In this document: piece after piece, positions 25,021-34,227 of the stretch | Position numbering within the stretch: the stretch's first letter is position 1 | Layout of the letters: each line of letters opens with the position of its first letter | From: CAIKMD01 sp035277525 | GTDB taxonomy: Bacteria > Pseudomonadota > Alphaproteobacteria > ATCC43930 > CGMCC-115725 | Length of the DNA: 64,000 nucleotides | Direction: 5' to 3' | Assembly: GCA_035277525.1 (NCBI GenBank) | Contig: DATEKH010000152.1 | Span: forward strand, 20,027-84,026 | The notes under the pieces: model-generated | Seen by the model: only the letters and a program-made list of their open reading frames with translations | What the model was told of the DNA's origin: nothing | Database searches by the model: none | Translations under genes and position numbers: made by a program

Positions 25021-27363
25021 TTAGCGCAGCGCGCCCCACATCGCCCGCCAGATGCGCTCCGGGGTCGCCGGCATGTCGATATGTCCGACACCGAATTCCT
25101 GGAGCGCATCGACCACCGCATTGATCACCGCCGAGGTCGCGGGCGTTACGCCCGCCTCGCCGGCGCCTTTGATGCCCAAGGGATTGCTCGCGGCGAGGAT
25201 TTCATGCTGCGCGACCTGGAAGGACGGCAATTCGTCGGCGCGCGGCAAGGTGTAATCGAGGAATGAGCCGGTCAGGAGCTGGCCCGAGCGCGGATCGAAC
25301 AAAATCCGCTCCATCACGGCCTGGCCGATCCCTTGCGCGGCGCCGCCATGAATCTGACCCTCGACGATCATCGGATTGACCACACGGCCGACGTCATCGA
25401 CCGTCGCATAGCGCAGGACGCGAAGCGAGCCGAGCTCGGGATCGATTTCGACCTCGCAGGCCGCGGCGCCGTTGGGATAGGCATGCAGCCGATGATCGAG
25501 AATGGCGGTCGCGGCGAGCGGGCCGCGCAGCGGCTCGGGTGTCGCTTGCTCGAGCGCCAGGGCCGCGGTCTCATAAAGGCTGATCGAGCGATCCGTGCCG
25601 ATCACGGTGAAACGGCCCTCGGCGAAGCCGATATCGCTCTCGGCGGCCTCGAGGTGGTGCGCAGCCAGCTTTCGGCCGCGCTCGATAATGGTCTCCGAAG
25701 CGCGGACGAGAATGGTGCCGCCCAAACGCAGCGAGCGGTCCGAATGAGTGCCGCCGCCCGAGACCGCGACGGCCGTGTCGCCGAAGAGGATCGAGACCTC
25801 TTCGATCGGCAGGCCGAGCTTTTCGCCGACGATTTGCGCAAAGCTCGTTTCATGGCCTTGACCCGAGGCTTGGGTCCCGATCACCGCCTCGACTTTTCCT
25901 TCCGGCAGCACGCTTATATCGGTGCGCTCGTCGACGAAGCCCGTCGGCGTTTCGAGATAATTCGCAACGCCGATGCCGCGTAAGAGGCCCAGCCGCCGCG
26001 CTGCCTCGCGCCGGGTGGGGAACCTATCCCATTCGACCGCGCGCAGCACGGCTTGCATGTTCTCGGTGAAGGCGCCGCTATCGTAGCGATGACCGAGCGG
26101 CGATTGGTAGGGCAGGGACGCGGCGGAGATGATGTTGCGGCGCCGCAGCTCGGCGCGCTCGATGCCGAGCTCGGAGGCGGCAAGGTCGATGAGCCGCTCC
26201 ATGATGAAATTCGACTCGGGTCTGCCCGCGCCGCGATAGACCGACATCGGTACGGTGTTGGTGGCGACCCCTTTGACGCTGACATGGATCGCGGGAATGT
26301 CGTAAACGCCCGCCGCCATGCGTGTCACATTGTTGAGAACGGCATAGGAGACGGGATAGGCGCCGAGATTGCCGGTATAGGAGAGATCGAGCGCGAGGAA
26401 CCCGCCCTGGGCGTCGAGCGCCAACGCGCCATCGACCCAAACGTCGCGCGCCTGGAAATCGGCGAGGAACGCCTCGGCCCGGGTCGAATTCCATTTGACG
26501 GGCCGGCCAAGTTTGCGCGCGGCCCAGGCGAGAACCGTGTATTCGGGATAGACCGAAGAGCGCACGCCGAAGCCGCCGCCAACATCGCCGGTGATGACGC
26601 GGACGCGGTCCATCGCGACGCCGAGGCATGCCGCCACGGTGAATTTGATGCGGTGGACGCCCTGGCTCACAGCGTGAATTGTGAAGCTCTCCGCCGCGGC
26701 GTCGTAATCGGCGGTGGCGACGCGCGGCTCCATCGGCGCGCCGCTGACGCGCTGGTTGAGGCAGGAGAGCCGCACCACGCGATGCGCGCGTGCGAAGGCC
26801 GCCTCGGTCGCGGCGCGGTCACCATTCTCCGCCGCGACGAGAAGATTGCCCGGACGATCCTCCCAGAGCCGGGGCGCGGTCGTCTCGAGCGCGGCACGCG
26901 CATCGGTCACGGCCGCGAGCGGCTCGTAGGCGACATCGATCCGCTCGGCCGCGTCGCGTGCCGCATCGAGCGAGGTCGCGACGACAAGCGCCACGGCTTC
27001 GCCGACGAAGCGCACGCGGCCCTGCGCGAGCGGCGGCTGCAGGGGCGGCGGGCCGCTGGGCATGGCTTCGGGTCCGAAGGCCGGTTTGGTGATCTCGAAA
27101 TGATCCGCGCCGCTTGGATTATGCGGCACGGGCTTCAAACCCTCGGCCGCGTAGTCCTTGCCCGTCAGGACCGCGAGCACGCCGGGCATCGCCGCGGCCG
27201 TCGCCCAATCGATCGCGCGAATCCGCGCATGGGCGTGCGGCGAGCGAAGGAACACGGCGTGCGCCTGGCGCGCGAGCGCGAGATCGTCGGTAAAGCGGCC
27301 TTTGCCGGTGAGAAGCCGCCTGTCTTCCTTGCGACGGATGGGTTGGCCGATCAGCGCGGTCAC
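25021..27363 (-). CDS. Xanthine dehydrogenase-family Mo-cofactor-binding large subunit (second copy)
   Basis: 780-residue paralog of the protein at 6079. Motifs include QPIRRKEDRRLLTGKGRFTDDL, GGGFGVRSSVYPEYTVLAWAARKLGRPVKW, VYRGAGRPESN and the C-terminal GIKGAGEAGVTPATSAVINAVVDAL with the catalytic Glu. YRGAGR marks the form II type, not CO dehydrogenase. As with its paralog, no Fe-S or FAD subunit gene is adjacent. The start is GTG at 27363, 18 bp after the Rieske gene; the cysteine hydrolase follows after 75 bp. The operon suggests hydroxylation of an aromatic or heteroaromatic by paired Mo and Rieske enzymes (inference). Confidence 0.9.
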   Translation of the reverse strand: MTALIGQPIRRKEDRRLLTGKGRFTDDLALARQAHAVFLRSPHAHARIRAIDWATAAAMPGVLAVLTGKDYAAEGLKPVPHNPSGADHFEITKPAFGPEAMPSGPPPLQPPLAQGRVRFVGEAVALVVATSLDAARDAAERIDVAYEPLAAVTDARAALETTAPRLWEDRPGNLLVAAENGDRAATEAAFARAHRVVRLSCLNQRVSGAPMEPRVATADYDAAAESFTIHAVSQGVHRIKFTVAACLGVAMDRVRVITGDVGGGFGVRSSVYPEYTVLAWAARKLGRPVKWNSTRAEAFLADFQARDVWVDGALALDAQGGFLALDLSYTGNLGAYPVSYAVLNNVTRMAAGVYDIPAIHVSVKGVATNTVPMSVYRGAGRPESNFIMERLIDLAASELGIERAELRRRNIISAASLPYQSPLGHRYDSGAFTENMQAVLRAVEWDRFPTRREAARRLGLLRGIGVANYLETPTGFVDERTDISVLPEGKVEAVIGTQASGQGHETSFAQIVGEKLGLPIEEVSILFGDTAVAVSGGGTHSDRSLRLGGTILVRASETIIERGRKLAAHHLEAAESDIGFAEGRFTVIGTDRSISLYETAALALEQATPEPLRGPLAATAILDHRLHAYPNGAAACEVEIDPELGSLRVLRYATVDDVGRVVNPMIVEGQIHGGAAQGIGQAVMERILFDPRSGQLLTGSFLDYTLPRADELPSFQVAQHEILAASNPLGIKGAGEAGVTPATSAVINAVVDALQEFGVGHIDMPATPERIWRAMWGALR

Positions 27364-27381
27364 GTTTCGCCCCGCTCGACG

Positions 27382-28623
27382 CTATTGCGCCGGCACCGCC
27401 TCTTTGATGCGGACATAGTCGTCGACGGCCTTGGCGAAATCCATGCCGGGCGGCAGGGTGAAGCGGCTCGAGCGCACGCGGTACGCGGCCGGATCGAGTC
27501 CCGGCAATGGCTTGCCGGCGCCGAAGTCGCGCAGAGTCTGCAGCAGCAGGCGGCGGAGCTTGATAATGACCGAATCGCTCGCGCCCAAATGCTCGATGGT
27601 GCGATCGGCGATCGGGCCCATGCTCTCCTGGATGGAGCAATCCTGCCGGCCGATGCCTTTGATGCCGGTGAAGGATCGGCCGCTCTTCTGCAAGGCGCGA
27701 TCGATCAAATAGTTATTGCCCTTGTTGGCGACGGGCCGCTCGGTCCCGGGCAACAGCTCGGGATGGATGAAGAAGGAGTCTTTCGAATCCGCCAGGTCCG
27801 CGGCCGAGAGCGGCCGGTCGGGCCAATATTCGATGCAGTAATTCATCGTGTTCTCGTCGTCGATTGGGACCCACACATGGGCGCCGATCGGCGAGGTCGA
27901 GATCAGCTTGTGGAACGGCATCAGCATGATGCTGCAGGTCCAGTCGGTCGCGCCGTTCCTGCCTTCGCGGCAGGTGCCGGCCGCGAATCCGAAATCCATC
28001 GGCAGCACTTCGTAGCGGATCGGCACGCTTTGCCGCACGCCGTCGGGGTTGCCGTCATCGCCGCGATGGAGGAACGAGAGGTGGCTGGTATCAAAGCCGC
28101 CTTCGAGCGCCTGAAGCCAGTTGCACTCCTGGATATGCCGGGTGATGTAGCGGTAGGAGTCCGGAATCATCGTCCATTCGAGATCCGGGAATTCGGGCTT
28201 CGTCTCCGGCGGACCCATATAGGTCCAGACGAGGCCGCCCCGCTCGATGCACGGATAGGCGGTGATGCTGATCTTATGCATGAAAGCGCTGCCGGGCGGC
28301 TCGCTCGGCAGGTCGACGCATTTGCCGTCGATGTCGAATTTCCAGCCGTGATAGACGCAGCGCAGGCCGCATTCCTCGTTGCGTGCGAAAAACAGCGATG
28401 CAGTGCGATGCGGGCAGCGTTCGTCCAAAAGGCCAACGCGCCCCTTGCTGTCGCGGAACGCGACCAGCTTCTCGTTGAGCAAGGTCACGCGCACCGGCGG
28501 GCAATCGGACTGGGGCAACTGGCTCGAGAACAGAGCCGGCACCCAATAGCGCCGGATCAGGGCGCCCATCTGCGTTCCCGGCCCCACTCGCGTCAACAGC
28601 TCGTTTTCTTCGCGCGATAGCAT
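27382..28623 (-). CDS. Rieske 2Fe-2S aromatic oxygenase alpha subunit
   Basis: 413-residue Rieske oxygenase of the phthalate/vanillate (VanA-like) branch. Cluster ligands are C70-x-H72 and C89-x2-H92 (CPHRTAS, CVYHGW). The mononuclear iron site is in LEGGFDTSHLSFLH (D-x2-H-x4-H). It aligns without gaps through the Rieske domain with the enzyme at 39638. The ATG at 28623 matches that paralog's start (MLSREENELL versus MLKHEDNERL) and follows GGGGGA; an ATG at 28638 is also possible. No reductase is encoded nearby. It lies between an MFS gene and a Mo-hydroxylase subunit on the same strand. Confidence 0.93.
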   Translation of the reverse strand: MLSREENELLTRVGPGTQMGALIRRYWVPALFSSQLPQSDCPPVRVTLLNEKLVAFRDSKGRVGLLDERCPHRTASLFFARNEECGLRCVYHGWKFDIDGKCVDLPSEPPGSAFMHKISITAYPCIERGGLVWTYMGPPETKPEFPDLEWTMIPDSYRYITRHIQECNWLQALEGGFDTSHLSFLHRGDDGNPDGVRQSVPIRYEVLPMDFGFAAGTCREGRNGATDWTCSIMLMPFHKLISTSPIGAHVWVPIDDENTMNYCIEYWPDRPLSAADLADSKDSFFIHPELLPGTERPVANKGNNYLIDRALQKSGRSFTGIKGIGRQDCSIQESMGPIADRTIEHLGASDSVIIKLRRLLLQTLRDFGAGKPLPGLDPAAYRVRSSRFTLPPGMDFAKAVDDYVRIKEAVPAQ

Positions 28624-28719
28624 GGTTTCCCCCGGCATCTCACCCAGAGAGGATTCGCGCGAAAATGCTACTCGGGCGTGCGCGAGTCAACGGCACCACC
28701 AGGCGCGCGGCCCGGCGGG

Positions 28720-30018
28720 TCAATCGCCGCTTTCCACCTGCACCGCGGCCGGCCGGATCATCAGGAACAGAGCGCCCGTGATCACGAAGAGAATGCTGAC
28801 GGCGAGGAGGAGCGAATGGTGAATGCCGATGCCGCTGCCGACGACGCCGATGCTGATGCCGGCGAAGGTGCGCAAGCCGATCTGCGCCATGCTGAAGAGG
28901 CCGAGGACGCGGCCGCGGATTTCGGCCGGCGCGTGAAGCTGCACCAGCGTCTGGTTCATCGAATTGTAGCTGAGCTCGACGAAGCCGGCGGCGAACATCA
29001 GCGCGACCGCCACCGGATAAGATCGGGTGACGGCGAAGCTGCCGAGTGCGCAGCACCAAATCATCACCAGGATGAACGGCGTCATCAGCCGCGGCTGAAG
29101 CCAGCCGCTGGCTTCGAGCGCGAAACCGGCAACAAGCGCGCCGCAGGCATCGGCGCCGAGCAGCATCGCGTAGAAGATGCCTGCATTGCCGTGTCCCAGA
29201 TCCGCTGCGAATTCCGGCATCTGCGCCTGATAGCCGTTGGCGACGAGAAAAGCGGCCGCGCCCGAGAGCAGGATCATCGCCGTGATGATGCGGTTGCCGC
29301 GAATTGCCTCGATCGTCATCACCACGTCGCCGAAGCCGCGTACCGGCCGCGGGGGCGGACGGTTCTTCTGGAATTTCGGCCCGTAGGGCGCCTGCCACAG
29401 CCACAGCGTCAGCGGAGCGTAGAACAGGATGTTCAGCAGAATGCCATGCGCCGGTCCGAGCGCGAGCAGGATCGCCCCGCCGACCGCGGGGCCCGCCAGC
29501 AAGCCAAGATAGCGCGACGTCGCATTGAGGCGGACGGCGCTGGGCAGTTGCCCGCGGCCGACGATGTCGTGGAGAATGACCTGGCCGGGCGTTCCCCAGA
29601 AGACGCTGGCGATGCCGTGTATGGTCAGAATCACAACCGCGTGCCACCATTCGAGCCAGCCGGTGGTGAAGAGGATGCCCCAGATCAGCGAGCACGACAT
29701 GAAGAGCACCATGCCGACCTGAATGAGGCGGCGGGGATTGTATTTGTCGGCGAGCGCGCCCGCGAAAACACCGAACAGCAAGGTCGGCAGCCAATGGGCG
29801 ATGATCGCGAAGCCCGCCAGCGCGGGCGAATGGAACTTCTGGAAAATCATCCAGTAGCTGATGACGTGCTCGATACTGTCGGCCATCATCGCGAAGGCGG
29901 AATAGATGAAATAGGAGCGGAAGCCGGCATCGCGGAGCGCCGCGAAGGATTGCCGGGGCCGCCCCGCGGCCGCGCGCGGAGATTTGCTGTCGGTCAAATC
30001 GGGTCTTTCAACGGTCAA
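28720..30018 (-). CDS. MFS transporter (EntS-like, MFS_3)
   Basis: 432-residue major facilitator with about 12 hydrophobic segments. The N-terminal LRDAGFRSYFIYSAFAMMADSIEHVISYWMIFQKFHSPALAGF and GALADKYNPRRLIQVG resemble the MFS_3/EntS group. A TTG at 30018 is the only start that precedes the first membrane helix; the next ATG is inside it. It lies 96 bp upstream of the Rieske gene on the same strand, so it probably imports the substrate or exports a product of that operon. Specificity is unknown. Confidence 0.85.
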   Translation of the reverse strand: MTVERPDLTDSKSPRAAAGRPRQSFAALRDAGFRSYFIYSAFAMMADSIEHVISYWMIFQKFHSPALAGFAIIAHWLPTLLFGVFAGALADKYNPRRLIQVGMVLFMSCSLIWGILFTTGWLEWWHAVVILTIHGIASVFWGTPGQVILHDIVGRGQLPSAVRLNATSRYLGLLAGPAVGGAILLALGPAHGILLNILFYAPLTLWLWQAPYGPKFQKNRPPPRPVRGFGDVVMTIEAIRGNRIITAMILLSGAAAFLVANGYQAQMPEFAADLGHGNAGIFYAMLLGADACGALVAGFALEASGWLQPRLMTPFILVMIWCCALGSFAVTRSYPVAVALMFAAGFVELSYNSMNQTLVQLHAPAEIRGRVLGLFSMAQIGLRTFAGISIGVVGSGIGIHHSLLLAVSILFVITGALFLMIRPAAVQVESGD

Positions 30019-30143
30019 AAACGCAAAACACTCAGCGCTATTGCAAAGCCAAAGATGGGTTTAGCATGCTTCTAGCTCGCAACAACCGCGCAGATCGGAG
30101 GCGCGCCTATGCGCTGGCGGCATAACGCCCGTCGGCGTCCGCC

Positions 30144-30716
30144 TTAATGCCGGCGGATGTCGTTGTTGATGCGGCGATCGCCGCCGAGCCAGCGTTGCAG
30201 CTCGCTATGGGCATCGGCACGGCGGATTTCGTTGATGCGCTCGACATCGGCCGCATCGACCGTGAACTCGACGCGTAGCCCGTCGGGACTGGTGATGTAG
30301 AGCGATACGCAATAGCCGTGATCGGTGACGCGATGCGGGATGCCATGCGCCTTCACCCGCGCGAGGAGCTCGTCGAAGCTCTTCTGCGAGGTTTTGAGCG
30401 CGACGTGCCACCAGCCGCCGCCCGGCGGTAGGATCGCCTTGGCCCTCTCGTAGATGTCGTTGTCGGCGAACTGAAAGAAGGCGAGGGCGCCGCCATCGGC
30501 GAGTGCATAGAAAGTGTGGCAGTAGTCGAACTCGCGGCCGAAATCTGGATGAAAGGTGCGCTCGCACCAGGTCGCGACCAGCGGCAGGCCGAGGACGTCT
30601 TCGAAGAAGCGGCGATTGACCTCCTGGTCTTTCACGACGAAGGCATGGTGATGCAGCCGCAGCGGCAGCTCGGACAGCACCGCCCCTCCGGCGCGTCGCT
30701 GAAGCTCGTCGGGCAT
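30144..30716 (-). CDS. VOC family protein (glyoxalase/extradiol dioxygenase fold)
   Basis: 190-residue vicinal-oxygen-chelate protein. LRLHHHAFVVKDQEVNRRFFEDVLGLPLVATW opens the first module with its metal His, and WWHVALKTSQKSFDELLARVKAHGIPH and SLYITSPDGLRVEFTVD form the second with His and Glu ligands. Enzymes of this fold include glyoxalases, epimerases, fosfomycin-type thiol transferases and ring-cleavage dioxygenases. AGGAGA lies six bases upstream of ATG 30716. It is divergent from the GST at 30802. Function is unassigned, but the pairing with three GST genes hints at detoxification of a reactive ring-cleavage product. Confidence 0.85.
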   Translation of the reverse strand: MPDELQRRAGGAVLSELPLRLHHHAFVVKDQEVNRRFFEDVLGLPLVATWCERTFHPDFGREFDYCHTFYALADGGALAFFQFADNDIYERAKAILPPGGGWWHVALKTSQKSFDELLARVKAHGIPHRVTDHGYCVSLYITSPDGLRVEFTVDAADVERINEIRRADAHSELQRWLGGDRRINNDIRRH

Positions 30717-30801
30717 CTTCGGTCTCCTTGCGCGCTACCATGGGGGGAGCGCAGGCGCCATGATAGGCCGCACGCCGCCCGAGGAAAATGGAGGAACCGC
30801 C

Positions 30802-31518
30802 ATGCGCTACGAGCTCTATTATTGGCCCTCGACGCCCGGGCGCGGCGAGTTCGTTCGCTTGGCCCTGGAGGAAGCCGCCGCCCAATACCGCGACGTCGCG
30901 CGCCGCCAGGGCGGGGTGGCTTCGATGATGCGGCTTATCGAGGGTGCGCGCGCCGCTCATCCTGCCTTTGCGCCGCCGATCCTCAAGGCCGGCCCGCTCG
31001 TCATCGCGCAGACCGCCAACATCCTCCTCTATCTTGGGCGCCATCTTGGCCTCGCGCCACGGAGCGAAGCGGGAGCGCTGTGGACCCACCAGCTCCAGCT
31101 GACGATCGCCGATTTCGTGGCCGAGATACACGACACGCATCACCCGATCGGCTCGGGGCTTTATTACGAGGACCAGAAGCGCGAGGCGCGGCGGCGCGCC
31201 GCGGATTTCCGCAAGAACCGCATGCCGAAATATCTCGGCTACTTCGAGCGCGTGCTGGCGCGCAACCCGCAAGGCGCGGCCTATCTCGTCGGCGGCCGGC
31301 TCAGCTATGCCGATCTGTCGCTGTTCGAGATCGCGGCCGGGCTTCGCTACGCCTTTCCGAAGAGCTTCGCGCGCGCATCGCGCCGCTGTCCCAAGCTTCT
31401 AGCCTTGGCGGAGCGGGTCGCCGCGCGCCCGCGCATCGCCGCCTATCTCGCTTCGCCGCGCCGTCTGCCCTACGATCAGGTCGGTATTTTCCGCCACTAC
31501 CCTGAATTGGACGGGTGA
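30802..31518 (+). CDS. Glutathione S-transferase family protein
   Basis: 238-residue GST with a thioredoxin-like N-terminal domain (MRYELYYWPSTPGRGEFVRLALEEA) and an all-helical C-terminal domain (residues about 90-225, LSYADLSLFEIAAGLRYAFP). A conserved SNAIL-type motif is replaced by IAQTANILLYLG. ATG 30802 has GGAGGAA upstream; the frame starting at 30760 would add 14 residues without homology. First of three consecutive GST-family genes on this strand. Confidence 0.88.
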   Translation: MRYELYYWPSTPGRGEFVRLALEEAAAQYRDVARRQGGVASMMRLIEGARAAHPAFAPPILKAGPLVIAQTANILLYLGRHLGLAPRSEAGALWTHQLQLTIADFVAEIHDTHHPIGSGLYYEDQKREARRRAADFRKNRMPKYLGYFERVLARNPQGAAYLVGGRLSYADLSLFEIAAGLRYAFPKSFARASRRCPKLLALAERVAARPRIAAYLASPRRLPYDQVGIFRHYPELDG

Positions 31519-31548
31519 GAGGCGCGAAAGATAAGTGGAGGCAAGATC

Positions 31549-32523
31549 ATGGGTGTGCTCATCGAAGGCCAATGGCGTGAACAGGAGCTCCCGCAGGAAA
31601 CCTCGGCGAGCGGCGCGTTCCAGCGCGTCGACAGCGCGTTCCGTGGCCGCATCACTGCCGACGGCTCCTCGGGTTTCAAGGCCGAGCCGGGCCGCTATCA
31701 TCTCTATGTCGCTTATGGCTGTCCCTGGGCGCATCGCACCCTGATTTTTCGCGCCCTCAAAAAGCTCGAAGGCGCGATCAGCGTCTCGCATGCGATCCCC
31801 GGCCTTAAATCGCAGGGCTGGACCTTCGAGGCCAATCCCGCCTTTCCCGAATGCATTCCCGACACGGTGAACGGGTTCCACTATCTGCACGAGGCCTACA
31901 GCGCGTCCGAGCCGCGCTATAGCGGCAAAGTCACGGTGCCGACGCTCTGGGACAAGAAAACGAAGCGCATCGTCAACAACGAATCCTCCGAGATCATCCG
32001 CATGCTCAACAGCGAGTTTCGCGGCATCGCGGGCGACGATACGGACTATTATCCGCCGCCGTTGCGCGCCGAGATCGATCGTCTCAACGACGTGATCTAT
32101 CGCACCGTCAACAACGGCGTCTATCGCTGCGGCTTCGCGCGCTCGCAGGAGGCTTATGAAGCCGCCTACGACGCGCTCTTTGCGACGCTCGACGAATTGG
32201 AGGCGCGTCTCGGCCGGCAACGCTATCTCGTCGGCCACCAGATCACCGAAGCCGACTGGAGGCTCTTCCCGACCCTCGCGCGCTTCGATCTCGCCTACAA
32301 TTCGCTGTTCAAATGCAACCGCCAGCGCATCGCCGACTACCCCAACCTGCTCAACTACATGCGCGAGCTCTACCAGGTGCCTGGCGTCGCCGCCACGGTG
32401 AAGCCGCGGCATTACGTGATCAACTATTGGTCGATTGCGCGCCTCAATCCGACCGGGATCATCCCCAAGGGCACGCCGGTCGACTACACCAAGCCGCATG
32501 ACCGGGCTCGGCTCGCCGCCTAG
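31549..32523 (+). CDS. yqjG: Glutathionyl-hydroquinone reductase (Xi-class GST)
   Basis: 324-residue Xi-class GST. The catalytic cysteine lies in YVAYGCPWAHRTLIFRALK, which distinguishes this family from ordinary GSTs; the C-terminal domain contains RCGFARSQEAYEAAYDALFATLDELE and LPTLARFDLAYNSLFKCN. Such enzymes (YqjG, PcpF) reduce glutathionyl-hydroquinones with glutathione, repairing quinone adducts during degradation of chlorinated or phenolic compounds. It has GGAGG eight bases upstream and lies 30 bp after the first GST. Confidence 0.92.
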   Translation: MGVLIEGQWREQELPQETSASGAFQRVDSAFRGRITADGSSGFKAEPGRYHLYVAYGCPWAHRTLIFRALKKLEGAISVSHAIPGLKSQGWTFEANPAFPECIPDTVNGFHYLHEAYSASEPRYSGKVTVPTLWDKKTKRIVNNESSEIIRMLNSEFRGIAGDDTDYYPPPLRAEIDRLNDVIYRTVNNGVYRCGFARSQEAYEAAYDALFATLDELEARLGRQRYLVGHQITEADWRLFPTLARFDLAYNSLFKCNRQRIADYPNLLNYMRELYQVPGVAATVKPRHYVINYWSIARLNPTGIIPKGTPVDYTKPHDRARLAA

Positions 32524-32553
32524 CCGCCAGCTCGCACCTTGGAAGGAACGCTC

Positions 32554-33342
32554 ATGCTCGAGCTCTATCACAGCATCAATTCGGTCTGCGCGCAGAAGGT
32601 ACGGATCGCCCTGGCGGAGAAAGGCCTCGCCTCCACCGAGCATCTCATGACCTTGCAGGGCGACCAGTTCGATCCCGGCTATCTGAAGCTCAATCCGAAT
32701 GCGGTCGTGCCGACCCTCATCCATGACGGTCGGCCGGTGATCGAATCGTCCGTTATCCTCTACTATCTCGATGAGGCTTTTCCGGCGCATCCGTTAATGC
32801 CGCGCGATCCCTATGACCGCGCGACCGTGCGCCTCTTCAACAAGCGGATCGATGAATATGTGCACACGGCGTGCATGACCCTCTCCTTCGCCACCTGCTT
32901 TCGCGGCCGCATGCTGCGCATGGGCGAGGCGGCGCGCGAAGCAGAGTTCGCCAAAGCTCCCAATCCCAAGCGCAGCGATATCAAGCGCGACGTGACGGCG
33001 CATGGCTTGCAATCGCACTATGCAGCTGATGCCGTCGCGCAGCACGAATGCCTCTTGAGCGCGATGGAACAAGCGCTCGAGGGGCGGCGCTTTCTCGCCG
33101 GCGACGATTATTCGCTCGCCGATATCGGCGTGCTGCCCTACGTGCTGCGCCTCGAGTTGGTCAAGCTCGCGCGCATGTGGGACCGGCGTCCGGGCGTCGC
33201 CGCCTGGTGGGAGCGTGTCAAAGCGCGGCCTTCGACGCAGGACACGATCGTCAAGCGCATGTCCGACAAGGACTGGGCGCCTTTCCGGGACATCGAGCCC
33301 GATCCCTGGCCGCAGGTGCAGAAGCTGCTGCATGCGGCCTGA
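32554..33342 (+). CDS. Glutathione S-transferase family protein
   Basis: 262-residue GST with N-terminal LELYHSINSVCAQKVRIALAEKGLASTEHLMTL and the glutathione-binding VPTLIHDGRPVIESSVILYYLDE (the ESSVI loop). The S-x-x-C in NSVCAQKVR resembles beta/zeta-type GSTs of aromatic operons such as LigF/LigE relatives. The C-terminal helical domain carries DDYSLADIGVLPYVLRLELV. The ATG at 32554, preceded by GGAAGGAA, is preferred to 32539. It is the third consecutive GST gene and ends 11 bp before the DUF3750 gene. Confidence 0.9.
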   Translation: MLELYHSINSVCAQKVRIALAEKGLASTEHLMTLQGDQFDPGYLKLNPNAVVPTLIHDGRPVIESSVILYYLDEAFPAHPLMPRDPYDRATVRLFNKRIDEYVHTACMTLSFATCFRGRMLRMGEAAREAEFAKAPNPKRSDIKRDVTAHGLQSHYAADAVAQHECLLSAMEQALEGRRFLAGDDYSLADIGVLPYVLRLELVKLARMWDRRPGVAAWWERVKARPSTQDTIVKRMSDKDWAPFRDIEPDPWPQVQKLLHAA

Positions 33343-33353
33343 GCAGCGCGGAG

Positions 33354-34124
33354 ATGAAGACCCGTCGAACGGCAGGCTCGTGCCTCGGGGCGTTTCTCGT
33401 GGTCGTCGTGCTGCCATTGCTTGCGAGCGCCTGCGTGTTCGGGCGTGAAGGGAGCGTTCCATGGTACGAGGCGCGACGCGATCCCTCGGGCCTCGCCCCC
33501 GATCCGGCGACGACGCGCGAGCCGGTGATCCAAGTTTACGCGGCGCGCGCTGTCGCTTGGCGCGGCGTCTTTTCCGTCCATACCTGGATCGCGGTCAAGC
33601 CGACGGGCGCGCCGCGCTTCACCCGTTACGAGGTCCTGGGATTTGGCGTTTCGGAGGGCGTGCCGGCGATCCGCATCGACCGCACCGGTCCCGACAATTA
33701 CTGGTTTGGCGCAGCGCCCATTCTGCTGCTCGACCGCCGCGGGCCCGGCACGGATCGGCTGATCGAGCAGATCCGCGTCGCGGTCGCCTCCTACCCCTAT
33801 CCCAACGAGTATCACGCCTGGCCGGGCCCCAACAGCAACACCTTCACCGCCTATGTCGCCCGCGAGGTCCCCGGACTGGGGCTCGATTTACCCTCGAACG
33901 CCGTCGGCAAGGATTACCTGCCGGGCGGCGCCGTCTTCGCGCCAGCGCCGAGCGCCACGGGCTATCAAGTTTCGCTCTTTGGCCTTTTGGGGGTGCTGGT
34001 GGCGCGCGCCGAGGGCATCGAGGTCAATTTGCTCGGGCTCGATATCGGTTTCGGCTTCGCGCCTCCGGCCGTGAAACTTCCCGGCATCGGCGGAATTCCG
34101 GCGCGCGCCCTCTCCGCCACGTGA
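33354..34124 (+). CDS. DUF3750 domain-containing membrane-anchored protein
   Basis: 256-residue protein with an N-terminal hydrophobic signal/anchor (CLGAFLVVVVLPLLASACVFG) and a DUF3750 body: QVYAARAVAWRGVFSVHTWIAVKPTGAPRFTRYEVLGFGV and YPYPNEYHAWPGPNSNTFTAYVAREVPGLGLDLPSNAVGKDY. The LASAC sequence might be a lipobox, though residue -3 is Ala. DUF3750 has no proven function that I know of. The frame is open upstream to 33048 inside the GST gene; ATG 33354, 11 bp after its stop, is the likely start despite a weak ribosome site. It probably ends the GST operon. Confidence 0.8.
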   Translation: MKTRRTAGSCLGAFLVVVVLPLLASACVFGREGSVPWYEARRDPSGLAPDPATTREPVIQVYAARAVAWRGVFSVHTWIAVKPTGAPRFTRYEVLGFGVSEGVPAIRIDRTGPDNYWFGAAPILLLDRRGPGTDRLIEQIRVAVASYPYPNEYHAWPGPNSNTFTAYVAREVPGLGLDLPSNAVGKDYLPGGAVFAPAPSATGYQVSLFGLLGVLVARAEGIEVNLLGLDIGFGFAPPAVKLPGIGGIPARALSAT

Positions 34125-34227
34125 AGCCGCTCTGATCGAGGTGGCTTGACGCGGCGGCCGGTATCGTATCCCATCCCAGAGCATAAAGGGCCCCGCCTTT
34201 GCGCGGGCGCTTGCTCGGGAGGGAATC

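Noticed and set aside
26053..28620. Long open frame opposite the Mo-hydroxylase and Rieske genes (855 codons)
   Set aside because: Composition is an Arg/Asp/Val-rich mirror of the real genes with no recognisable domain; high GC opens antisense frames. The same applies to the antisense frames at 6346-8538 and 44468-46612.
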